Source: Pseudomonas alloputida (GTDB lineage Bacteria; Pseudomonadota; Gammaproteobacteria; Pseudomonadales; Pseudomonadaceae). Taken from it: a stretch of 64,000 bases of DNA. This document shows, in pieces, positions 35,824-42,142 of this stretch; positions within the stretch are counted from its first letter, which is position 1, and every line of letters starts with the position of its first letter. The notes beneath the pieces were generated by a model, which did not search any database, was not told the DNA's origin, and saw only the letters and a list, made by a program, of their open reading frames with translations. The stretch spans positions 1,833,501 through 1,897,500 of the forward strand of contig NZ_CP128540.1 in NCBI RefSeq assembly GCF_021283545.2, read 5' to 3'. The translations under genes were made by a program, and so were the position numbers.

Positions 35824-36621
35824 CTAGATCCATTCCTGGGCCTCAACGAAGTCAAGGAAGTGATCACGTCCAGACGGCTCAGGATAGTAGTCTGGTTTCT
35901 CAATCTCACCGTGCCACGAGAATTCCACGTCAGGGTTGCCTTCAAGCTCACCTACTAACTTTGTTGATCTATTCAATAGCTTTTGGATGGGCTCCTTGCC
36001 GTAATCAGGCACCGCCAGCTTCCAGAGAAATCGTAATGTTGCGTAACGTTGCTTGATGCGAGCTACCACTCCGTCATCGCTGTCATCCCCTTGTCTGCTT
36101 CCATGAACTGCCATGTATTCGGCTACATACTCTTCAATCCGGCTATTAAGGTCCGATGCGGCACTGACCATAAAGTTAAAGCTTGCGCGGGGAGAGCATT
36201 CATCAATCCAGTCTGCTATGAAGATTACGTTGCTGCCTTCCTCGAGTGCCCGCTCTCGTGCTTTCGCTTTAATGCGTTTGATGGTGTCTTGAGTGTAATT
36301 GCTCTCGTAGTAGCCATTTGAGCAGTCCCACGTGCTACGGTATTCCTGGTGTAGGATGTCGCGTAGTTCGTAGTCCCTAATGCCGTTGGTGCGGCAAGCC
36401 AGCGGATACACTCTTTCGAAGGTTCTATCAAACGGTTTGAGTATCTTTGGTGCTCTTTGCAATGTCTTCTTAGGCTTCACAATTCCCTTCGTTAATGCCT
36501 TGATTCGTCGCTCGGGTACGCCTGTCTCATCTTTGATCTTGTCGTAAGCCATTCCTTCATTGCGAAGTTCGATAACTCGGTGCTCGGCGGGAGTTGTTGG
36601 AGTCGTGTTAATTGTACTCAT
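35824..36621 (-). CDS. HTH-containing protein of unknown function
   Basis: A 265-residue protein, unrecognised. Residues about 12-45 look like a resolvase/transposase-type helix-turn-helix (HRVIELRNEGMAYDKIKDET, GVPERRIKALTKG). The rest is mixed helical (FIADWIDECSPRASFNFMVS, RIKQRYATLRFLWKLAVP). It starts after AAGGAAG; the frame extends 19 codons upstream without a ribosome site. It ends beside the palindrome array, so it could act on that DNA. Codon use is low-GC like the rest of the island. Confidence 0.5.
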   Translation of the reverse strand: MSTINTTPTTPAEHRVIELRNEGMAYDKIKDETGVPERRIKALTKGIVKPKKTLQRAPKILKPFDRTFERVYPLACRTNGIRDYELRDILHQEYRSTWDCSNGYYESNYTQDTIKRIKAKARERALEEGSNVIFIADWIDECSPRASFNFMVSAASDLNSRIEEYVAEYMAVHGSRQGDDSDDGVVARIKQRYATLRFLWKLAVPDYGKEPIQKLLNRSTKLVGELEGNPDVEFSWHGEIEKPDYYPEPSGRDHFLDFVEAQEWI

Positions 36622-37278
36622 GGTTCTTCCTTGATTTAATTGTGTGCAGGTGCAAACCTCCGATCTTCCTGGCGGCATAGGAAACGATTGGCCTAATAGC
36701 AGGCAGCACGAAACCCGCTCTGCTCAGTGGCCTATTGGCTTGAACAAGCGAGATAGTGATCTAGTAGGGGAGGTGTTGCGGATGTCAGTGGCTCTGACAG
36801 GGTGGGGATGATACAGATTTGTTTTGGTAAGTCAAGCGATAAGTTGGTGGCTAAGTTTAGGGCGCCTACCGTGATGTATATTGCAGCATGGATCATGCTG
36901 CAACTAAGCAAGCTATGTAAGCCTGGTTGTAAGTTCGCTATGGGGCTGTGATGCTATTTGCGTGGCTGCCAATCATTTCGTTGCTGAAGCCCAGGCGGTG
37001 CAGGGGTCATTCACGCCCCTGAACGGTTTGGCGACTTGCGCTTCCAGTCGCGCTATCGGTCGGTGACGCTGGCTCGCAGTGGAGCACTACAGCCGGTCGC
37101 CTCCTTCGTTCATATCCCTACCAATCTTGGAGTGTCCCGCATGTCGTTCGTGTGGAGCTTGCCAGCTACCTCTGCAATCTCAGGGCTACTCATGGCCAAC
37201 GACGTATCTGGACACCCTGCGTTGTAGGTTGCCCAGAACAGTCATCGCTTGATGCTTGGCCTCACGTCGTAGTATCGA
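36622..37278. other. Intergenic region between HTH gene and integrase gene
   Basis: About 660 bases without a supported gene. It contains a perfect 10-bp inverted repeat with 3-bp centre (see next entry). The 37036-37227 plus-strand frame has no ribosome site and no homology. Confidence 0.5.
36881..36903. promoter_or_regulatory. Perfect palindrome TTGCAGCATG-GAT-CATGCTGCAA
   Basis: 23 bases, arms of ten with no mismatch, about 260 bases upstream of the HTH gene. Operator or recombination-accessory site; binding protein unknown. Confidence 0.5.
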
Positions 37279-38601
37279 CTACCAACGAGGTCTGCAAGCC
37301 GTTGCTGTCATCGGTATTGTAAGCAGCGCCTCCAGCATCGCCTTCAGAGGCGTACGGCTGCCATAGACACTGAACGTAACGGCTGCATCCTCGTGGCCAG
37401 CAATACGCTTGATCAGGGAGTCCTGCACCCCGGCGTCACGTAAGTCGTCAATGAGCGTATGGCGGAAGCTGTGAAAGGTCTTGCGGGGATCGGTGATACC
37501 TAGCTTTGTCTTATATCGACCGAACCACTTCGATGGGGCATGGCCCAGCTTCCCTCGAACGGCTTCCAACTCAGGGAATACTCGATCAGCGCCGCTAGCT
37601 TTGACTGATTCAACGTACTGAAGCAATCCCATGTCTAAAAGGGCTGAGTGCAGAGGTAGCAAGCGACGACTGCTGGCGTTTTTCAGGTTCTGCCCTTCAC
37701 GGCTGTCATCAATGCGGATGCACTGAATCCCCTGTTGCTCAGTGAAATCATCAACCCGCAATTGGCACAGCTCTTCCAGTCGCGCCCCAGTAACTCGTCC
37801 CATTAGAGGCAACCAGTAACGCCACGGGTGCTTGCGTGCTTCCTTCCATAGCGCCTCATGGCTCAGCAGTGCAGTCAGATCATGGCGGTCAAATGACAGG
37901 CGTGCTTCCTTTGCTGAGCCCGTCATGACCTTCATCCCAGCCAAAGGGTTCTCAGCGACATACCCGTTGGCCTTGCACCAGTTCAGGAAGGCAGTGAGCT
38001 TGCGTAGCCGGTTGTTCACCGTCACGGCGGTGATGGTCTTGTAGGTGCTGCCCGACTCGACCACCTGCCTCAGCGTTTTGCCCTTGAACTCTGGGCGTAA
38101 GCCAAAGTACTGGGGGCAGCGGCTGAGTCGCTCTTTCAATAAGCGTGCTTGATGGGCATCAAAGGCTGCCGCTGGCATGTCACCCATCAGCTCGAAAAGG
38201 TCAGCTAGGGCGCGTTCTACATCGTCGATACTGCCTTGCCGCCATGTGCCACCGCGTTTGCCTTCTGCAATATAAAGCTTGGAAAGGGTTGCCAGGGCAG
38301 GGCTGCTACTTGTTTGCTTCGCTGTGGGGCCCGAAGCGTGCTGTAGAGCAGTGTGAATGACTGGCATGGGGGACGAGTCACGCAACTGCATGCAGAGCTC
38401 ACGGAGCATCTCAGGGGGCGTCAGGGGGTGTTCGCATAGGTGCTTGCTCACTTGCTCCACTAACGATGTTGCGAGAAACAGAGCAACCTGCCGCTCTCGT
38501 ACTCGCAGGGAAATCCGAAGGGTATGGCGGTTGGGGAACAGATGCTTCGGTAGTCGAAGGTTGAGGTAGTAAACGGACTGGCGGCGGACGATGTAGGCCA
38601 T
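37279..38601 (-). CDS. int: Tyrosine-family site-specific integrase
   Basis: A 440-residue integrase responsible for insertion into, and probably excision from, ffs. The C-terminal catalytic domain shows the first Arg in RVTGARLEELCQLRVDDFT, the H-x2-R motif in FHSFRHTLIDDLRDAG, and the late His and the nucleophile Tyr in AGHEDAAVTFSVYG. An SAM-like core-binding domain precedes it (about 170-280). The start chosen (MAYIVRRQSVYYLNLRLP) leaves 178 bases to the attR repeat; a longer in-frame start would run through the arm-type repeats. The ribosome site is weak. It is transcribed away from attR, into the element. Confidence 0.9.
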   Translation of the reverse strand: MAYIVRRQSVYYLNLRLPKHLFPNRHTLRISLRVRERQVALFLATSLVEQVSKHLCEHPLTPPEMLRELCMQLRDSSPMPVIHTALQHASGPTAKQTSSSPALATLSKLYIAEGKRGGTWRQGSIDDVERALADLFELMGDMPAAAFDAHQARLLKERLSRCPQYFGLRPEFKGKTLRQVVESGSTYKTITAVTVNNRLRKLTAFLNWCKANGYVAENPLAGMKVMTGSAKEARLSFDRHDLTALLSHEALWKEARKHPWRYWLPLMGRVTGARLEELCQLRVDDFTEQQGIQCIRIDDSREGQNLKNASSRRLLPLHSALLDMGLLQYVESVKASGADRVFPELEAVRGKLGHAPSKWFGRYKTKLGITDPRKTFHSFRHTLIDDLRDAGVQDSLIKRIAGHEDAAVTFSVYGSRTPLKAMLEALLTIPMTATACRPRW

Positions 38602-38614
38602 GAATGAACACCAG

Positions 38615-38651
38615 AGTGGACCAGTAAAGTGGACCAATTGAGTGGAACAAT
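38615..38651. repeat. Three 13-bp-spaced arm-type repeats near attR
   Basis: AGTGGACCAGT (38615), AGTGGACCAAT (38628) and AGTGGAACAAT (38641), exactly 13 bases apart, immediately upstream of the integrase gene. A copy of the first lies near attL. Confidence 0.75.
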
Positions 38652-38732
38652 TCTGGTCACACCCCGAGTCTTGAGTGCCCGTGCTGACTAGCTGCACGAG
38701 TAGATGGCATGCTACCTCATCAGCCTGAAACC

Positions 38733-38852
38733 CTTGCCCCATAAGGCCCGCATTGATTATCGAGCATGCTTGCATGCTACCTGGTCAGGCCCGGAAGGGA
38801 GCAGCCATAGCGGGAACATCGAGTGCCGGGGTGTGGCTGGTGGGGCCGCCTC
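38733..38852 (+). pseudogene. Promoterless degenerate second copy of ffs
   Basis: The 3' part is the 78-bp repeat. Upstream, element DNA still resembles the 5' half of ffs (GCCCCAT, then CCCGCATTGATTA shared exactly), but the bases before the repeat are replaced by a palindrome AGCATGCTTGCATGCT. No promoter like that at 25628 is present, so this copy is probably silent. Confidence 0.65.
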
Positions 38853-38856
38853 CATT
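38779..38856. repeat. attR: 78-bp direct repeat (right copy)
   Basis: Identical at all 78 positions to the copy at 25726. Sequence diverges at once on both sides. Confidence 0.9.
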
Positions 38857-38873
38857 TCTGGGGTCGGAAAACC

Positions 38874-39293
38874 TCAATCTGTAACGAACGCCTTCGTTCT
38901 TGCCTGCTTTTCGCCCAATGCTCCCGCCGCCGACAGCTTCATCAGCTGCTGGAATTTCGGGCATGCCAGATGATCTTTCTCAGGGCATTGCGCGGCATGC
39001 CGCAACCCCTTGCTCATCGCCTGCAACCGCTTGATCCGCGCATCCAGCTCGTCCGCCTTGGCCATCAGCATCTGCCGGTCGACCTGCAGGTCCACCAGCA
39101 TCGCCCCCACTTCATCCAGCGAAAACCCCGCAGCCTGCCCCAGGGCGATCAGCGCCAACCGGTCTGCCACATCGGCTGCAAACTGTCGACGCTGGCCGCG
39201 CCCGGCCAAGGACTTGAGCAAGCCTTTCTTCTCGTAGTAACGCAGTGTCGATGCAGGTACGCCAGTGCGTTTGGCGACGTCGGCAATGTCCAT
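38874..39293 (-). CDS. MerR-family regulator
   Basis: A 139-residue MerR-type activator. The N-terminal winged helix reads MDIADVAKRTGVPASTLRYY with the EKKGLL turn, followed by a dimerisation helix and a C-terminal tail with Cys in AAQCPEKDHLACPKF that might sense a thiol-reactive or metal signal. Start ATG was chosen at the canonical MDIADVAK; ten in-frame upstream codons run into the promoter. It is divergent from the membrane gene at 39377, whose promoter has the 19-base spacer typical of MerR targets. This gene is the first host gene after the element. Confidence 0.85.
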   Translation of the reverse strand: MDIADVAKRTGVPASTLRYYEKKGLLKSLAGRGQRRQFAADVADRLALIALGQAAGFSLDEVGAMLVDLQVDRQMLMAKADELDARIKRLQAMSKGLRHAAQCPEKDHLACPKFQQLMKLSAAGALGEKQARTKAFVTD

Positions 39294-39302
39294 TTCGGGC
39301 CC

Positions 39303-39333
39303 TTGACTTGAAGTTGACTTCAACTTCTATGCT
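39303..39333 (+). promoter_or_regulatory. MerR-type promoter, 19-base spacer with palindrome
   Basis: -35 TTGACT, 19-base spacer, -10 TATGCT. The spacer contains the perfect inverted repeat GAAGTTGA-CT-TCAACTTC, the layout of MerR-activated promoters. Confidence 0.8.
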
Positions 39334-39376
39334 GCGCGGCATGGTAATGACCGTCAACCTTCGAGGGCTTGTTCAA

Positions 39377-39865
39377 ATGACGTTTACTGCGATGTTTCTA
39401 GCTGCATTGCCGATTGGCATTGGTGCCACTGTAGTGATGGACCTGTGGGGGTTGCTGCTGAGGCGGTTAGGTATCGCAACGCTGAATTTCGCCATGGTCG
39501 GACGTTGGGCGGGGCACCTGCTAGGCGGGCGTGTTTCTCATCAGGCGATTGCCAAAGCGGAACCGGTGCAAAATGAGTTGGCGTGGGGATGGGTGATTCA
39601 CTACGCCACCGGCGTGCTTTTCGCGATGCTGCTGGTTGTGATCGTAGGGGAGGGCTGGTTGCGGTCGCCTACTCTTTTACCTGCAGTAGTTGTGGGTGTG
39701 GGTACAGCCGTGGCGCCGCTGTGCTTCATGCAGCCAGCGATGGGGGCAGGGTTCTTTTCGTCCAGGACGCCGACGCCTGCGCGTAACTGCCTGAAGAGCC
39801 TGGCCACGCATTTTGTGTTTGGTGTGGGGTTGTTCTTGAGTGCGGGTTTACTTGCTTTAGTGTGA
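39377..39865 (+). CDS. DUF2938-like inner-membrane protein
   Basis: A 162-residue protein with four or five hydrophobic segments (MFLAALPIGIGATVVMDLWG, HYATGVLFAMLLVVIVGEGW, LLPAVVVGVGTAVAPLCFMQ, HFVFGVGLFLSAGLLALV). Family assigned from the overall pattern of DUF2938 proteins, function unknown. ATG preceded by GAGGG was chosen; earlier in-frame ATGs lie at the transcription start of the MerR-type promoter. It is the likely target of the divergent MerR regulator. Confidence 0.7.
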   Translation: MTFTAMFLAALPIGIGATVVMDLWGLLLRRLGIATLNFAMVGRWAGHLLGGRVSHQAIAKAEPVQNELAWGWVIHYATGVLFAMLLVVIVGEGWLRSPTLLPAVVVGVGTAVAPLCFMQPAMGAGFFSSRTPTPARNCLKSLATHFVFGVGLFLSAGLLALV

Positions 39866-39880
39866 CGGCAGGGAGTTGGG

Positions 39881-40060
39881 TCAGAGCGAGCGCAAAATCA
39901 GCATGCCTGCTAACAGCAGTACCCCTGTAGAGATTGCGCCGATGTAAAAAAGGAGCACACCCGTCCATGGCGAAGACGCTCGAAGGTTGCGCATTTCTTC
40001 GGCGAACGCTTCTGCTTCATTCAGTGCTGTTCTGGTGTGATCCTGGGCGGCGCGGTGCAT
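39881..40060 (-). CDS. Small single-helix membrane protein (59 residues)
   Basis: Begins MHRAAQDHTRTALNEAEAFA; a basic amphipathic start is followed by one membrane helix (TGVLLFYIGAISTGVLLLAG, MLILRSL). A strong AAGGAG site precedes the ATG. It lies 33 bases downstream of another small membrane-associated gene in the same direction, so the pair may be an operon. Function unknown. Confidence 0.6.
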   Translation of the reverse strand: MHRAAQDHTRTALNEAEAFAEEMRNLRASSPWTGVLLFYIGAISTGVLLLAGMLILRSL

Positions 40061-40092
40061 TTGTTACTCCTTGTGGCTGGATTAATCGAAGC

Positions 40093-40287
40093 TCAGAGCT
40101 TGCTGGCCAGTGCCATTACGCCAACTATGGTCGTGACAACTGCTGAACCCGTTGCGATTGGGTACCAGAACGCCTCCTGCCGGAGCTTACGCGCTTCCGC
40201 TACAAATTTCTGTGCCTCGGCCCTTAACTTGCGGCCTTCATTTTGTAACTTCTCAAGTTCGAGATGTTCACGATCATCCTGATGCAT
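40093..40287 (-). CDS. Small coiled-coil membrane protein (64 residues)
   Basis: Residues 1-40 form a charged heptad helix (DREHLELEKLQNEGRKLRAE, AQKFVAEARKLRQE), and residues 42-64 a membrane helix (YPIATGSAVVTTIVGVMALA). No good ribosome site. Function unknown; organisation is that of small Pseudomonas membrane proteins. Confidence 0.55.
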   Translation of the reverse strand: MHQDDREHLELEKLQNEGRKLRAEAQKFVAEARKLRQEAFWYPIATGSAVVTTIVGVMALASKL

Positions 40288-40555
40288 CGGGCTGTCTATT
40301 CTGTTGCGGCGAAGGTGCTGGGGGGCGGGCTTGATTGTGTGCGGTTTGGTTCGGTCGCGAAACCGCCGTCTTCCAGTGAGTGTTGTAGTCCAATTGCGAT
40401 CAAGATCGTCATGTATGTCACGTCGGAGTAATTTTAGACGGATCTGATATCAATCGAAGAAAGCTCCTACATGTCAGGTAGGTATAGCGAATTATCCTAC
40501 GATCTCCGTCGACTCCCGCCTGATTGTCCCGGTCAACCTCGCCCACTAGGCTTTT

Positions 40556-40743
40556 TCGGTCGCTGTCAGTTCAGCGATCGGGTGTGGAAGCCTGGGTGGT
40601 TTGGCGGCTGTCGATATGACGGTTGTGCGTGGGAGGCCTTCGGGCCTGCCGGGTTTGCCATACCCCTGGTCTTCCACCCCGCGTACAACTGTCACCCTAA
40701 GTGTGGAAGCGAAAGGGTGCTATCAGCCCGGTATGGTGAACTC
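40556..40743 (+). ncRNA. Structured leader upstream of a DUF3077-like gene
   Basis: No gene in these 190 bases, but the sequence looks strongly structured: AGGCC-TTCG-GGCCT hairpin with a UUCG loop at 40634-40647, TGGAAGCC and GGTCTTCCACCC as possible partners, and CTGTC-N-ATGAC repeats. From memory, similar leaders precede many paralogous DUF3077-type genes of Pseudomonas; this needs a search. Confidence 0.45.
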
Positions 40744-41019
40744 ATGAAAAAACTGGTCCCCGATCCGCCCCACGTCTTCGATCTTCCCCAAGGCAAATCC
40801 CTTTCCCGCGCGATCAGCGAAGGCATCGTCCCGATGGAGTTCGCGTTGATGAATGTTTCCCACTACCTGATGTTCGCCTACAGCGATAGCCGGCGGGCGC
40901 TTGAGCGTATTCAGGACGAAGAAACCAGGCAGTTATTGGAGCATGGGTTGCGGGCCATGCAGATTGCCTGGGGGCAGGCGGATGCTGTCAGCGTGGCGTT
41001 TGAACGTAAAGGCCGGTGA
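40744..41019 (+). CDS. DUF3077-like protein
   Basis: A 91-residue protein starting MKKLVPDPPHVFDLPQGKSL, with two helices (EFALMNVSHYLMFAYSDSRR, ALERIQDEETRQLLEHGLRA). The KLVPDPP start and length match the small, paralogous DUF3077/DUF6124-type proteins of Pseudomonas, function unknown. The ATG was chosen over a longer frame because homology begins here and the upstream stretch is a structured leader. Confidence 0.65.
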   Translation: MKKLVPDPPHVFDLPQGKSLSRAISEGIVPMEFALMNVSHYLMFAYSDSRRALERIQDEETRQLLEHGLRAMQIAWGQADAVSVAFERKGR

Positions 41020-41057
41020 CGTTGAGTTTGTGATAGAGATTGTGAATGTGCCGCACA

Positions 41058-41154
41058 ATGCTGTGGGAGCGGGCATGCCCGCGAAGAATATAGCGCGGTG
41101 GATGGCACGGGCTTCGCCCGTGTTCGCGGGCAAGCCCGCTCCCACAGGGATCGC
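41058..41154. repeat. REP pair (GGGAGCGGGCATGCCCGCGA type)
   Basis: GTGGGAGCGGGCATGCCCGC and inverted CGCGGGCAAGCCCGCTCCCA, with CACGGGC-TTC-GCCCGTG between them. Confidence 0.8.
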
Positions 41155-41214
41155 GCCAGCTTTTAGAAATTGAGCAAGACAGTTGCGCAAGCGGTCGCGA
41201 AATGAGCAGGGCCG

Positions 41215-42021
41215 TTAGTTGCGCTGGCTGTGTGCCGGCATTTTGCTGGGTATTTCGGGCCGGGCCACAGACATACTGTCCGGGTCGCCCGTCGCTTCAT
41301 ACCGCTGCAAAATCCGCTCTATCTCCCCCGACTGCTTCATCCTTACCAACGCCCGCAACAGCCCTTGTGTCGGTATCGCCGGATCGTTGCGCACCATGCA
41401 CCCCAAATCCTGTTCGTCCAGCACCGCCAGCGCTTGCAATTGCTGCTCCGCTGGCAACCCTTGGTTGAACCACTGCAACGACAACTGGTTGCTCACCGCA
41501 TGGCGATACCGGCCGGCCTGCAGCTTTTGCAGTACCAGCAACTGGTTGCGGCTGTCCTCACGGTGCAACTGGCCGTGGTCCAGCAGTGGTTGCAGGGTTG
41601 AATAGGTGTAGCCCAGCACCGTGCCGATCGCCTGGGGTGGCAGTTGCTCCGGGGGCATCGGGGTGCTGTCGCCGGGGCGGCCAACCAGTACGTCGCGCTG
41701 ATGAATCAGCGGGATACTCCACACAAAATCCCTTGGACGGTCGTTGAGCCACTGGGTACTGACGTAGCAACGCACATCAATATCGCCGCTGCTCATGGCC
41801 TCCTCCAGGCGCAGGCGGGCCATGACGTGGAACTCGGGGCGAGCGCCCACTTGCCTGGCAACGGCTTGCATCAGGTCGTAAAGCAATCCCTCCACTGGCT
41901 GATCGCCTTCGATGCGTACCAGGGGCATGCTCCAGCTCTCGGCTACGGAGAAGCGCAGCACCGGCTGGTCAGCCAGGCTGTTTGTAGACCACAGCAGTAA
42001 CAGGGCCAGCAGTCTTCGCAA
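41215..42021 (-). CDS. Periplasmic solute-binding-like protein (family 3)
   Basis: A 268-residue secreted protein resembling the amino-acid-binding domain of family-3 solute-binding proteins, with no transporter genes next to it. A signal peptide (RRLLALLLLWSTNSLA) leads to LRFSVAESWSMPLVR, EGLLYDLMQAVARQVG, and the second lobe DSRNQLLVLQKLQAGRYRHA. The start is TTG, seven bases after GGGAGG; an earlier in-frame TTG overlaps that ribosome site. Ligand unknown; a sensing rather than uptake role is possible. Confidence 0.75.
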   Translation of the reverse strand: MRRLLALLLLWSTNSLADQPVLRFSVAESWSMPLVRIEGDQPVEGLLYDLMQAVARQVGARPEFHVMARLRLEEAMSSGDIDVRCYVSTQWLNDRPRDFVWSIPLIHQRDVLVGRPGDSTPMPPEQLPPQAIGTVLGYTYSTLQPLLDHGQLHREDSRNQLLVLQKLQAGRYRHAVSNQLSLQWFNQGLPAEQQLQALAVLDEQDLGCMVRNDPAIPTQGLLRALVRMKQSGEIERILQRYEATGDPDSMSVARPEIPSKMPAHSQRN

Positions 42022-42142
42022 AGGCAATCCTCCCTGGACAATGCGCCATTCCAAGCTTAGACGAGTTGCGCAGGGTGCAATTTTGCCCCCGCTCCGCTAG
42101 CATTAGCGATCTTCCGCTCGATCAGGCTACGATGGTTTTTCG

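Larger units (their letters stand above)
25726..38856. mobile_element. 13.1-kb integrative element inserted in ffs
   Basis: Bounded by two identical 78-bp direct repeats corresponding to the 3' two-thirds of ffs. A tyrosine integrase lies at the right end and is transcribed inward. The interior is of lower GC and rarer codon use than the flanking chromosome, and holds nucleases, a toxin-antitoxin-resolvase module, regulators and unknown genes. No conjugation, relaxase, capsid or terminase gene was recognised, so it may be a small genomic island, a mobilisable element or a phage satellite. Removing it would leave ffs followed directly by the MerR gene at 38874. Confidence 0.88.

Noticed and set aside
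37036..37227. Small 63-codon plus-strand gene upstream of the integrase end
   Set aside because: Composition rich in Ser/Val without pattern, no ribosome site; left as intergenic.
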